Shown here piece after piece: positions 10,297 through 19,230 of a stretch of 64,000 bases of DNA (the first letter of the stretch is position 1; every line of letters begins with the position of its first letter). Under the pieces are notes generated by a model that was not told where the DNA came from, searched no databases, and saw only the letters and a list, made by a program, of their open reading frames with translations. The position numbers were made by a program, and so were the translations under genes. Origin of the DNA: Robiginitomaculum sp. Lineage in GTDB: Bacteria > Pseudomonadota > Alphaproteobacteria > Caulobacterales > Maricaulaceae. The stretch covers positions 62,001 through 126,000 of the forward strand of contig JAJFFN010000021.1 in NCBI GenBank assembly GCA_021776635.1. Direction: 5' to 3'.

Positions 10297-11427
10297 ATGC
10301 TACGCACATTTAAAATTGATAACGCGGATGATTTGCCCGATGAAATATGGGACGGTTTCCATGCTTTGCGTGCGGATCAAGAGGCCTATAAAAGTGGTTT
10401 TTTTGATCCTGATTTCGTGCGCCTCATCGCAAAAGTCCGCAAAGATGTTTCAATTACGGGGGCCGAAGATAGAGATGGCCTATTAGCCTACTGGCCCATG
10501 CATATAGGCATGGGGACATGGGCACGGGCAATTGGCTTTCCGTTCGCTGACATTAACGGCCCAATTGTGCGCTCTGGAGAGACCGTTGATATCCCGGAAT
10601 ATTTGCAGGACATGAACATTGCTGGATTTAGAACGTCCGGATTAATGCTTTGCGATCAAGTTAGTATAAATCCTGTTGTCATAGCGAACGCAAATATTAC
10701 GAATTTAGAGGATGGGTGGAGCCCGTTCATTGCAGGACAAACATCCCGGTATCCAAAGTTTTTCAAGAAAATAGCGCGCTTGAGCCGAAAGTTGGACAAT
10801 GAGCATTCTGAAGTCGTGTTTACATTTGACGACAAGTGCGAGGATGCATTTCGGCAGCTTATTACTATGAAGCGTGAACAATATGCACGTACCCATCTCC
10901 ATGATGTTCTAAGGCCTAGCTGGGTAAAAATAATGCTAGATATGCTCAGGCACGGTGCGTGTAAAAACATCAAGACTATATTATCTACACTTCGTGTTGA
11001 CGGGAGGTTAGTCGCCGCCGAATTTAACTTGCAGAGCGGTAATCTATTGCATGGCTGGCTCACGGCATATAATCTTGAATTTAGTAAATACTCGCCTGGT
11101 TTGCTGTTAACTCAGCATATTATTAAGGCTATGCCACAACACGGTCTTACACATTATGATGCGGGTACTGGGAACGCGCATTATAAAAAATACTTCACCA
11201 ACCAACTAAGCCCGTTAGCGCAAGGCCCCATATTTGCCAAAACGAAAATTATGAATCCAATTGGTATTATGGGCGCAGGCTGGTCGTTTATGGAAACGCA
11301 TACGCCTTTGGGACTTTCAAATAATTTGGCCAAAATACGCAGACGCTCGGATCAAATTATAGGGACTGAAACTATGCTTGGGCAACGCGTTTTGGGTTTT
11401 TCAAAAGCGGCGTTACCGTTTCTTTAG
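10297..11427 (+). CDS. CelD/BcsL-type GNAT acetyltransferase
   Basis: A 376-residue cytoplasmic protein of the Acetyltransf_6 type, which transfers acyl groups during polysaccharide or surface-polymer assembly. The family pattern is seen in the N-terminal 'FFDPDFVRLIA...DRDGLLAYWPMH' and in the GNAT core from residue 160 to 320, including REQYAR, the substrate-side strand LSTLRVDGRLVAAEFNLQSGNLLHGWL and SPGLLLTQHIIKAMPQHGLTHYDAGTGNAHYKKYF. A good GGAGG ribosome site for the next gene overlaps its end region, and the gap is 9 bp, so the two form an operon. Exact substrate unknown. Confidence 0.78.
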   Translation: MLRTFKIDNADDLPDEIWDGFHALRADQEAYKSGFFDPDFVRLIAKVRKDVSITGAEDRDGLLAYWPMHIGMGTWARAIGFPFADINGPIVRSGETVDIPEYLQDMNIAGFRTSGLMLCDQVSINPVVIANANITNLEDGWSPFIAGQTSRYPKFFKKIARLSRKLDNEHSEVVFTFDDKCEDAFRQLITMKREQYARTHLHDVLRPSWVKIMLDMLRHGACKNIKTILSTLRVDGRLVAAEFNLQSGNLLHGWLTAYNLEFSKYSPGLLLTQHIIKAMPQHGLTHYDAGTGNAHYKKYFTNQLSPLAQGPIFAKTKIMNPIGIMGAGWSFMETHTPLGLSNNLAKIRRRSDQIIGTETMLGQRVLGFSKAALPFL

Positions 11428-11436
11428 GAGGGTAAA

Positions 11437-12666
11437 ATGACCAAACATACGATTTTAATCATTGGCGATGCGCGCATGGCATTCCCTGTTGTGCGCTCCT
11501 TTTCGAAAGCAGGTCATACAGTTCATGCAGGTGTGTCCATGTATAGTAATTATATGGAATGGTCACGTTATGTTGATGCTTCTTTTTGGCATGCACCACT
11601 AGAACCTGGTACAGATGAACCTTTTGAGCCTATTCGTAATTGGCTTTTGGCACACCCCGAGATCGATTCCATTCAACCGGTCAATGAAGCCAGTATTCGG
11701 TTTGTTACACGTCACAGGAATTTTTTAGAAAGCCAAGCCAAGATCATTTTACCCAACCGCGAGATCATTAAAACGGCGGTCGACAAAACCAATATGTTTG
11801 ATCTTTGTACGCACCTAAATGGGCCAATCGCACAGTACAAAAAAATCACCAACATGAAAGAAACGCTGGCGGCGATTGAGGACATCGGGTTCCCATTTAT
11901 CCTTAAGCCTTCGATTGTAGATGCTTATATTTTTGACCGCAAAGCCCTGATCTTAAGAGATAAAACTGATTTCAATAAACAGTTTCCACATTGGCCTAAA
12001 ATTCATCCCGAACTTCTTATGCAAAGGTATTTAGAAGGCCCAAGACATAGTGTAATATATTCTGCCAAAGAGGGGAAGCTTTTGGGTGCCGTAGAGGTTT
12101 GCGCCGCCCGCACACATGAAAACGACGGAACGGGCTACACGACATACGGTATCACCGTAAAGCCCAACCCAATTATCAAAGCTTCTGTTGAAGCATTTGT
12201 AAAAGAGATGAATTATTCTTTTACGGGTTGTCTTCAATATATTGTTGAGCCAATGACTGGGGAAGTGACGTTCATGGAAATTAACCCGCGCGTAAGTCTA
12301 GCGCGTATCGCAGAGTGTGCTGGTTTAACCCATAGTATATGGGGGCTAAAAATCGCCCATAATGAACCCGTAACGCCATTAGATGACCCTTGGGATTTAA
12401 ACATTGGAGTCGAGTATACGTGGACAAAAGGCGAGCTAACGATGCTCGCTAGCCTCCTGAAAACCCGTAAAATTGGTATAAGGGAATTCTCAAAACGGTT
12501 GCTACGCGCCGCATGGGATGCGTGTCGCTGTCACCATGCTATTTTTGATCCATTTGATCCGCTGCCTGCAATTGGCGTATATACCAACAAATTAATTGCC
12601 CCAATTCGAGAAAAACGCAGGCAGGAAAAAACTAACCACCCTCATCTTGGTGCGCCAATAAAATAA
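11437..12666 (+). CDS. ATP-grasp ligase-like protein
   Basis: A 409-residue enzyme of the ATP-grasp superfamily, which joins a carboxylate to an amine or thiol using ATP. The N-terminal Rossmann-like part begins HTILIIGDARMAFPVVRSF. The ATP-grasp core has FPFILKPSIVDAY (ATP-binding Lys), the hinge region ELLMQRYLEGP, and the metal-binding strand TFMEINPRVSLARI (Glu and Asn). The family includes carnosine-synthase-like and PylC-like enzymes, and the substrate cannot be told from sequence. AGGAGGG lies just before ATG. It follows the acetyltransferase by 9 bp, which suggests modification of a surface glycan or a small peptide. Confidence 0.78.
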   Translation: MTKHTILIIGDARMAFPVVRSFSKAGHTVHAGVSMYSNYMEWSRYVDASFWHAPLEPGTDEPFEPIRNWLLAHPEIDSIQPVNEASIRFVTRHRNFLESQAKIILPNREIIKTAVDKTNMFDLCTHLNGPIAQYKKITNMKETLAAIEDIGFPFILKPSIVDAYIFDRKALILRDKTDFNKQFPHWPKIHPELLMQRYLEGPRHSVIYSAKEGKLLGAVEVCAARTHENDGTGYTTYGITVKPNPIIKASVEAFVKEMNYSFTGCLQYIVEPMTGEVTFMEINPRVSLARIAECAGLTHSIWGLKIAHNEPVTPLDDPWDLNIGVEYTWTKGELTMLASLLKTRKIGIREFSKRLLRAAWDACRCHHAIFDPFDPLPAIGVYTNKLIAPIREKRRQEKTNHPHLGAPIK

Positions 12667-12695
12667 TGGGCATATGGGGTCGCCTTGTAGTACAA

Positions 12696-14129
12696 TTACT
12701 TGGCTATTATTTGCCTGATAAACTGACGAGCACCCGCAGCATCAAGAGCGAATACCATAAGAACATAAACGGCACCGCCGACTACCGTTTTCATCATCAA
12801 CTCGGCCCAACCCCCAAATGCGGGTATGTAATGGACGGCTGGCCACATAGCGACGCAGGCTAATGATATTTGAAATGTGGTCTTTATAGGCAGGTTAAGT
12901 TTGACATATTTACGACCGGCAAGCCCCAGCAATACCACAGCCATAATATAACTGGCGAGTGTAGCAATCACCGCTCCTAAGACGCCGTAAAGGGGGATAA
13001 AAATAATATTTAAAACTATGTTCATTGCCAATGGCAAACACATCAAAGCTGCTCTTATGCGGGTTTTATGTGCGAGTTGAAAACTCTCTGAGAAATAATG
13101 AATAAGCAAGCCATTAAATAGACCCGCAAATGCTATCCACGGAATAATTTGCTTGGCTTGTTCGCGGACTTCTATACCGATCATGACGTCAGCAAGTGGA
13201 CTTGCTACAAGTGCGAGGCCTGTTGCGGCAGGCATGCCAACCAGTAAAAGTGTCCTTACAAAGCTTTGGGCTTGCTCTTGCGCAGCAATGCGTCCGCCCT
13301 TTTCATAAGCTTCCATAATAAGCGGGGACCCGGCCATGGCGACCCACGCGCACAAAACAAGTACCGTTTTATCGGCAACACCGTAACCCGCCGCATATCC
13401 GCCGACCGCCGCTTCGTCCATGAAGTAAACAATCAAAAACCTATCCACCGAAGATAAAAGCATATCAAGCACGAGCGCCATTGCTGTTGGCACCCCGTAG
13501 ACAAGCCACGCCCTACGCGCCGTTTTATCCGTTTTGCCGCCCACGGCTTGTTTGAATACCCAACCTCCTTCAATCATAACCAACACAGATGACGCGCACA
13601 ACAAGCCCGCAAAAGGCGCAACTGCCCCTAGCCCAGTTTGCCATGCAAGCAAGCTCCCAACACAAAAACCTAACAGCATTTTTGCCATGGCTGACAAAGC
13701 ATACCGTTTGACGTACTGGCTAGCTTTGTGGGCCTCCATGGCTATTTTTATCATTGTATTAAACGGTAGTAGCAGGGCAATGAAAGGCACAAAGACGCGG
13801 TAATTTGGCTTGTCCCATGTCACAAACAATAAAACACTTACCAATATCATGCCAACAAGAAGCGCGCGAAACAGCAATGCCAGAGAGGTAAGAAAATGGT
13901 CTGGCATATTTCCTGTTGCCTGCGCTTTGGCCGTAAAACGGTAAGCGGACGCCTCGACCCATGTTAGACTCACCGTATGGATGAGTGCCATGACAGAAAA
14001 CATCAAAGCATAACGGCCATATTGGTCTGCGCCTAGAAGCCGCGTATAAACATAAATACCGCCAAATGAGCACAGAGCCGCAACGAGTTTAACCGGTGCA
14101 TATCCTAATAGATGCTTGCCGAGTTTCAT
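12696..14129 (-). CDS. Wzx-like polysaccharide flippase
   Basis: A 477-residue MOP-superfamily membrane protein with about 12-14 hydrophobic helices across its whole length. The beginning MKLGKHLLGYAPVKLVAALCSFGGIYVYTRLLG and the stretch 'RRAWLVYGVPTAMALVLDMLLSSVDRFLIVYFMDEAAVGGYAAGYGVADKT' fit the oligosaccharide flippase pattern. It should move lipid-linked sugar units across the inner membrane. It overlaps the upstream membrane gene by 4 bp (ATGA) and converges on the ATP-grasp gene with only 29 bp between stops, which fits a shared surface-polymer locus. Confidence 0.82.
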   Translation of the reverse strand: MKLGKHLLGYAPVKLVAALCSFGGIYVYTRLLGADQYGRYALMFSVMALIHTVSLTWVEASAYRFTAKAQATGNMPDHFLTSLALLFRALLVGMILVSVLLFVTWDKPNYRVFVPFIALLLPFNTMIKIAMEAHKASQYVKRYALSAMAKMLLGFCVGSLLAWQTGLGAVAPFAGLLCASSVLVMIEGGWVFKQAVGGKTDKTARRAWLVYGVPTAMALVLDMLLSSVDRFLIVYFMDEAAVGGYAAGYGVADKTVLVLCAWVAMAGSPLIMEAYEKGGRIAAQEQAQSFVRTLLLVGMPAATGLALVASPLADVMIGIEVREQAKQIIPWIAFAGLFNGLLIHYFSESFQLAHKTRIRAALMCLPLAMNIVLNIIFIPLYGVLGAVIATLASYIMAVVLLGLAGRKYVKLNLPIKTTFQISLACVAMWPAVHYIPAFGGWAELMMKTVVGGAVYVLMVFALDAAGARQFIRQIIAK

Positions 14130-14827
14130 TGCAGGTGCTTTTGATTGATTGCTTTGTTTTGAAAAGCGACGACTAGCGTGACCAGATGAAAGGCGAACCA
14201 GCAGAACAGGCCAAAAAACTTTGCACTGTCTTCAATAATGACAATTGTTGGGTCCAGGCTATGAAACAGTTGGTCTACCCCCAAGCTAATGGCAACGCCG
14301 CCAACGCCTAACATCAATATCCAGTACTCACTGGAAAAAATGACCCGCCATGATGCCAAGATATAGGCAACTGCCAACAAGACATAAACTGCAAGAACAA
14401 GGAATTGCGGTACGCCTATTTTGGGAAATACGATTTCGTGTAACAAGAAAGCGTCATCCATTGCTAGCCACGCTGAGAACACCCCAGCCGTTACCGCAAA
14501 TCTGAACAACGCTTTGGCATTTTTCCACTGCAAAATAATTGTTGCTGAGAACAAACAAACCGATGCCGTCGCAACCCAAAGAAAAATACCTAAATTGGAT
14601 ACAAAGCCGTAATATACATGACAACAATCATCAGAATATTCCGCAGCCGTCACTGTATCTAAAAACATCCATTTTGGATTAACCCACGGCTGCAGAGAGA
14701 CGATTAATAAAAAAATAATGGGAAGTAGCAAAACGAAGACAAATAAAAACAACCGAGTGTTGGGCGACACATGTAAATCTAGTCCGCCAATGTTAGTAAT
14801 AGCTTTCACCAAAGACAATATGGACAT
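14126..14827 (-). CDS. Polytopic membrane protein of unknown function
   Basis: A 233-residue protein with about six hydrophobic helices. No catalytic motif is recognised. ATG 14827 is preferred over GTG 14833 because the ribosome site AAAGGGGG lies at 14834-14841, too close to the GTG but about 6 bases from the ATG. It is translationally coupled to the flippase by a 4-bp overlap, so it may serve the same glycan export step. Confidence 0.65.
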   Translation of the reverse strand: MSILSLVKAITNIGGLDLHVSPNTRLFLFVFVLLLPIIFLLIVSLQPWVNPKWMFLDTVTAAEYSDDCCHVYYGFVSNLGIFLWVATASVCLFSATIILQWKNAKALFRFAVTAGVFSAWLAMDDAFLLHEIVFPKIGVPQFLVLAVYVLLAVAYILASWRVIFSSEYWILMLGVGGVAISLGVDQLFHSLDPTIVIIEDSAKFFGLFCWFAFHLVTLVVAFQNKAINQKHLQ

Positions 14828-14833
14828 TTTCAC

Positions 14834-15232
14834 CCCCTTTACCCAGTTCGCTACACGCGGTAATATCCCGAGAGAGTTAAATAACGAATAATCGAAATTA
14901 CACTTTTTATACTGAAATTGTGAGGCGAGACGGAATACCGTCTCTATGACTGCGTTTTAAAACATGATAATCTGGTGAAGCTTGGTGCGGCCGAGATGCT
15001 AGGGTGTTTGTTTCCTCTTGAGTATTTTATAGACTAAATATCTAACTAAATCAATACTATAGTTGGTTCCATCCTTCAAATTCATGAGTAAATTGTACTC
15101 ACTTTTGTACACATATTGACTAGGTGGGAACTCCCATTACCATGAGAAAATATGATTTCTTTCAAATGTGACGATTCCAGCAGCATCAGATATCATCCAA
15201 GCTTGATATTTAAGCCATACTCTTGCTTTGGG
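14834..15232. other. Island A left boundary, non-coding
   Basis: About 400 bases without a credible gene. The stretch holds a 7-bp perfect hairpin (gagacgg/ccgtctc, 14927-14944), the left att copy at 14983-14996, and then island sequence that resembles the sequence right of the second att copy at 30658. This includes the palindromic-looking block tgtactcacttttgtaca near 15096-15113. These would be the integrase arm or regulatory region of the element. Confidence 0.6.
14983..14996 (-). other. att core, copy 1 (island A left end)
   Basis: The sequence tggtgcggccgaga is identical to the 3' end of tRNA-Leu(GAG) (CCA end, acceptor strand and start of the T arm) at 33876-33889 and has the same orientation. 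It is followed by tgct rather than the tRNA body, so it is a tRNA-end remnant of integration. Confidence 0.8.
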
Positions 15233-16843
15233 TTAGTTCCATTCACCCTCAAATTGCGGCATAATAACATCAAATAATGGTTGTCCTTCATCAACCCAGT
15301 GTCCTTTCAAAACGTGTGTTTTGGATAGTTTTGCGCGCACTCCAAATTCAACCACTTCATTGAGTAGGGAAATTTTGGTCAAAATATTAAAATCATCATA
15401 GGCACGTAGCTCATCCATTGAGTATTCCTGATCTAGTTTAATGTCTTCATAAATCCGACCACTGAACGGGCTTCTTATTGTCAACACGCCATCTTTGTCT
15501 GAGCCATTCATTCCTTTTAAATTAATAGAATATGCAACCTTTGAAGCAATTCTTTTAGTTGCGCTCCAACTTAAACCTCCTTTTTTGTTTGCCGGAAAAC
15601 CTGAGGGGTAGGTTCGACTTAATACACCTATCAATTCCTCCTCATCTTGATAACCTGCTAATATACTTCCATTTGTAAACTCAAGGTACAAGACTGGAAA
15701 GCCAGCACCTATTGGATCCCCTAGTTTTTGCGGATACCAAATTCTTTTAATTTTACGAGTTTTTATTAATCTATGGGATGCTAAACCAGCAAAGCGAAAA
15801 CCGTCATATTCCTTGCACACAACTGCATAAAAACATAATTTACCCAATACGATATCATGATCAAACTGAGAATCAAATTTAAGACGGGAAGGATTTTTGA
15901 CTTTGACTTGCTTTGGTTTCGGTTTGTCAACTGCCACATCATTTAGTCGCGAAGTATCATTTGTTCCATAAATGATACTTTTATAATATTGAGTTCTGTC
16001 TTTTATATCCCCCCTTGTTTCATTCAAAATAAAGGCAAATTCCCCACCTTGACAACCTGCTGATAACAAACGTCCCCTATCTGGTTTTTGTCCAAAACCC
16101 TCATCAATCTCTAGCCAGACATTTAGAAAGAATTCCTCCATGCTTAAAAGTTGTTTCTGATTGCGCCTCAATACATTTAATGCGGCATAGGCAAATACCG
16201 AGTGATCACCAAAAGCAGAATCGTCAACTTCCTGAAACCCACCGCTTGTGATCGCGCGTCTTCCTTTTTCTTGCAGTTGTCTTAACGCGTGGTTTTTAGG
16301 AAGAGGTTCCGGTTTGTATTTATTATTTCGTGTACCTAGAAGACCCGCAGCGAAACAACTATCTGAGATTAATAGAATTTGTCGTGCTTCGATATTTTTA
16401 AAGTACCGTTTGAAAGGTTCATAATCCAACCAATCGCCGCCAACAAAGTTTTCTGAACCGTCTACCGGAATGAAATAGCTAAGATCTGATCCATCATCAT
16501 AATTACCGTGACCAGCTAACCATATAAGCAAAAAATCGTCTTCACCAAGTTTTGTATCTTCATTTTCAGGTAGGTACTTTCTTATTTTATCGTGAAAATT
16601 AGGAATAGTGGCTTCTTTTTCTGGGATGGTAATGATGTTGCTTTGTTTAAACCCATACCTAACCTCCATAAGAGCACAGAGTTCTGCTACGTCACTCACA
16701 GCAGCATCAAGTTTCCCCCAGTTGCCGTAATGGTCAATTCCGATAGCCAATAGATGGAACTCACCAACAGGTTTGAGTGGTGCATTCAAAATTCCACTAT
16801 CCCCAACCGCCCTATTTTTCCGCAGCTTTTCCTCAAACACCAT
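15233..16843 (-). CDS. Caspase-family (C14) cysteine peptidase with C-terminal beta-barrel-like region
   Basis: A 536-residue protein. The N-terminal third is a caspase-like domain: HLLAIGIDHYGNWGKLDAAVSDV at the start, the catalytic His (His112) in LAGHG and the catalytic Cys (Cys163) in ISDSCFAAG. The P1 specificity should be basic or acidic depending on pocket residues I cannot assign. A middle region of unknown fold follows (about 285-430). The C-terminal about 100 residues have IRSPFSGRIYE and later VDEGQPLFDVIMP, which looks like a biotinyl/lipoyl barrel-sandwich pattern without the modified Lys. ATG 16843, with a GGA about 7 bases upstream, is preferred to GTG 16861. Bacterial caspases of this type are often parts of conflict or cell-death systems, and this one sits in a genomic island. 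Confidence 0.8.
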   Translation of the reverse strand: MVFEEKLRKNRAVGDSGILNAPLKPVGEFHLLAIGIDHYGNWGKLDAAVSDVAELCALMEVRYGFKQSNIITIPEKEATIPNFHDKIRKYLPENEDTKLGEDDFLLIWLAGHGNYDDGSDLSYFIPVDGSENFVGGDWLDYEPFKRYFKNIEARQILLISDSCFAAGLLGTRNNKYKPEPLPKNHALRQLQEKGRRAITSGGFQEVDDSAFGDHSVFAYAALNVLRRNQKQLLSMEEFFLNVWLEIDEGFGQKPDRGRLLSAGCQGGEFAFILNETRGDIKDRTQYYKSIIYGTNDTSRLNDVAVDKPKPKQVKVKNPSRLKFDSQFDHDIVLGKLCFYAVVCKEYDGFRFAGLASHRLIKTRKIKRIWYPQKLGDPIGAGFPVLYLEFTNGSILAGYQDEEELIGVLSRTYPSGFPANKKGGLSWSATKRIASKVAYSINLKGMNGSDKDGVLTIRSPFSGRIYEDIKLDQEYSMDELRAYDDFNILTKISLLNEVVEFGVRAKLSKTHVLKGHWVDEGQPLFDVIMPQFEGEWN

Positions 16844-17000
16844 AATTGTTCCATCGACCACTTGTTGAAATAATTTTCAATGAACGTAAACGCTTTGCAA
16901 TAGTGAATTGTTCTCTAAGGAAACAATATATCCAACTAAGATCACATGCGCCCATGATTGGGTTATGTTTCTTGTATTATTAAACTATGAGTGACCGCTG

Positions 17001-17555
17001 TTAGCTTGCACCTCTTTTAATTCGCTCCCAGAGATCGTGACTTTTCTCAAGGTGCGCCATCCATTCCTTTAAGTCGCCCTCAGGCTCGTCCATCGTAAGT
17101 CTATGTTTTTCCTGTCGTTCGTTCTTGGCAATCCCTCGTCGCGTTTGAAGTTGCCCATGTATGTTATAATCCTCATTTCCAATTAATCCTGATACTGCTA
17201 CGTAAGCACCATCAGCCCATTCAGCACTTTGGGGTATTTTTTTACCATCGCCTGCTCGCCATTCCAGACCAACATCTTCAGCACTCATGTATACAATATC
17301 ATCTACAACACCAGCGATTTGAATCTTTGTGGCAAAAGCTATGCCCTCTACCGGATCACGAGTGATACCAAGTTCTGTGTGAACCACCATATTTTCAGGC
17401 GTTTTGGTCGCCACTAAATCAATTTGAGGTAATCTACCGGCAGGCCGCTGTGATGGTTGTCTCATTTTCAAGTAAAGATATTTAGTTATATTATACGCTG
17501 ATCGTCCTATTTCGTCAAACAATTCGCCCCATTTTGCACAAATCTGGGCAATCAT
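17001..17555 (-). CDS. Unknown protein next to the caspase gene
   Basis: A 184-residue protein without signal peptide or membrane helix. A beta-rich middle (IDLVATKTPENMVVHTEL, FATKIQIAGVVDDIVYMSA, DGAYVAVSGLIG) is followed by a charged helical tail (EGDLKEWMAHLEKSHDLWERIKRGA). It lies upstream of the caspase gene on the same strand with a 157-bp gap, so it may be a partner, sensor or substrate. I do not recognise the family. Confidence 0.5.
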   Translation of the reverse strand: MIAQICAKWGELFDEIGRSAYNITKYLYLKMRQPSQRPAGRLPQIDLVATKTPENMVVHTELGITRDPVEGIAFATKIQIAGVVDDIVYMSAEDVGLEWRAGDGKKIPQSAEWADGAYVAVSGLIGNEDYNIHGQLQTRRGIAKNERQEKHRLTMDEPEGDLKEWMAHLEKSHDLWERIKRGAS

Positions 17556-17723
17556 GGCTGATGAGCCGATTGGATGGCATTATGGTTGGGTGTTCAAAAA
17601 AGTCCCGATAGCCTTGCCGTTCTGAGCCTTACATCAAGGATTTGCCAAAAGTTCCTCCTTGACGTGTTGCTTTTAGGGAACGGCGACTGGCTCGGTGCTT
17701 TTTATCTCTTAACCCAAATCATA

Positions 17724-18560
17724 ATGAGCAAACTTTCAACCCGGCCTCAATATCAACCAGATGCACCGCGTTCAAATTTCAAGCGCCCAAGACGTGCACC
17801 TTTTGAATTTTACCCAACACCCCCTGAAGCCACGCGGGCATTACTGTCTGTCGAGAATTTTGATGGCGACATCTGGGAGCCTGCTTGTGGTAATGGTGAT
17901 ATGTCCCGTGAACTTGAAGCCGCTGGGTATTCTGTTGTGTCTACGGATTTAATCCAGCGTGACTTTGGTAAAGGCGGTGTCAATTTTCTCAAGACAGATA
18001 AACCGCTCGCCAAGAATATCATCACTAATCCGCCCTATGGTAAGCATGGGTTGGCAGATGCTTTTGTGCGTAAGGCTTTGCTTTACACCCGCGAAACCCG
18101 TGGTTCGGTTGCGATGCTCTTTAACCTACGGTCTTTGTGCCACCCCGACCGAACAGCAAAATTTACCAAAACGCCGCCAGCCGCAATATATGCACTGGAC
18201 GAACTGACTTGCTGGCCAGAGGGTAAACTGCAATTGCAGGATATTATCACTTCTGAACCTAACTCACTTCGTGCCGCCGTTGCTAGCGAAGCTTTAGACC
18301 ATGATGATATAAAAGGCTTCTTCTCAGACCTGCTTCAACACGGCTGTATATCTGGTATGATTGGTAGTCTGATTTACTACACCGATACCCACAAATTCTT
18401 TGATACGCATTACAATGCAATTGAAGATTTACGGGAAGAATATGAGTTTAATATCGGTGAGCCGTTACAAATAAAAAACGACCTTAAGAATTTCTTAGCT
18501 TGGTTTGGGTTTGAAGAAACCGCCTACCAAATGACATTAGAGTTAGGGCTGGAAGTTTAA
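17724..18560 (+). CDS. Phage-type adenine methyltransferase N-terminus fused to an unknown C-terminal domain
   Basis: A 278-residue protein. Residues 1-160 are a class I SAM-dependent DNA methyltransferase: target-type start RPRRAPFEFYPTPPEATRALL, SAM motif IWEPACGNGDMSRELEAAGYSVVSTDL and catalytic NPPYG. The usual methyltransferase ending after 'ELTCWPEGK' (a Trp-rich segment) is missing. Instead an unrelated acidic helical domain begins (EALDHDDIKGFFSDLLQHGC to the C-terminus), a domain I know only as a stand-alone hypothetical protein on phages and plasmids. The frame is kept across the junction near 18230, which suggests an in-frame deletion between two genes of an ancestral mobile element. 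ATG 17724 is chosen because the methyltransferase begins there; the frame is open back to 17574. Confidence 0.65.
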   Translation: MSKLSTRPQYQPDAPRSNFKRPRRAPFEFYPTPPEATRALLSVENFDGDIWEPACGNGDMSRELEAAGYSVVSTDLIQRDFGKGGVNFLKTDKPLAKNIITNPPYGKHGLADAFVRKALLYTRETRGSVAMLFNLRSLCHPDRTAKFTKTPPAAIYALDELTCWPEGKLQLQDIITSEPNSLRAAVASEALDHDDIKGFFSDLLQHGCISGMIGSLIYYTDTHKFFDTHYNAIEDLREEYEFNIGEPLQIKNDLKNFLAWFGFEETAYQMTLELGLEV

Positions 18561-18568
18561 TCTCTAGC

Positions 18569-18853
18569 CTAGCGATCTTCTAAGCTATGCCAAACTCTGG
18601 CAATAATGACCTGCTCTTCAAATAGGCGGTAACGCACCACATAACCTTTTGCACCAAAACGGATTGGCAGTTCCCGATAGTCCGTATCAGGTTCCCATAA
18701 ATGACCCGTTTCAGGGAAATCGCTTAAACCATCTACGCCCTCAATTATTACATCAACAGCCCGAGTTGCGGCCTGTGGGCTATGGGGCAGAATAAATTCA
18801 TATAAACGCCTGAGATCATCTTGAGCCTCAGGAAGCCATTTGATAATCGCCAT
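18569..18853 (-). CDS. ParE/RelE-family toxin
   Basis: A 94-residue basic protein of the ParE type: IKWLPEAQDDLRRLYEFI at the start, the central GL.DFPETGHLWEPD.DYRELPI segment, and the end YVVRYRLFEEQVIIARVWHSLEDR. ParE toxins poison DNA gyrase and RelE relatives cut mRNA; the sequence alone favours ParE. The start overlaps the antitoxin stop by one base (TAATG), giving coupled translation with the antitoxin first. Confidence 0.85.
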   Translation of the reverse strand: MAIIKWLPEAQDDLRRLYEFILPHSPQAATRAVDVIIEGVDGLSDFPETGHLWEPDTDYRELPIRFGAKGYVVRYRLFEEQVIIARVWHSLEDR

Positions 18854-19113
18854 TATGAGGTCTGTGGTTTAGATAATGTCTTCGCCCATGTTTTTACATC
18901 GCTGTGAGACAGAGTTTCACCCGTAATCTCAAATTGTTTCCAACGTGCTTTCAAAAGGGCTTTTTCAGTTTCAATATTCTCTTCACGCTTGAGGTAGGTT
19001 TTCACCGCTTCTTTCATCAAATAATGCGGCGAGCGATCCCGACTATTGCCAAGCTTTTTCAAACGCGTTTGCGTGTCATCATCAAGACGAATGCCGACTG
19101 TCGTATTTGCCAT
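18853..19113 (-). CDS. Ribbon-helix-helix antitoxin
   Basis: An 86-residue antitoxin with a CopG/RHH N-terminus (NTTVGIRLDDDTQTRLKKLGNSRDRSPHYLMKEAVKTYL) and a helical C-terminus that should wrap the toxin. RHH antitoxins dimerise, bind their own promoter and repress the pair. ATG 19113 is chosen, with GGA about 9 bases upstream; the frame stays open to 19215 but the RHH domain begins here. It is translated before and coupled to the ParE gene, and probably stabilises the island. Confidence 0.83.
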   Translation of the reverse strand: MANTTVGIRLDDDTQTRLKKLGNSRDRSPHYLMKEAVKTYLKREENIETEKALLKARWKQFEITGETLSHSDVKTWAKTLSKPQTS

Positions 19114-19230
19114 ATTCATAGTTCCAATATTATTGTTGCACAAAGTATAACACATTGTGCTAATCATCGCAATTCTTTTTCCACACGGTAGGTATCTGTG
19201 CAATTTAGCTCGCAATAGATAGACTTGAGA

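Noticed and set aside
17574..17723. Extended N-terminus of the methyltransferase chimera
   Set aside because: The added 50 codons are not protein-like for this family; the methyltransferase domain begins at ATG 17724.
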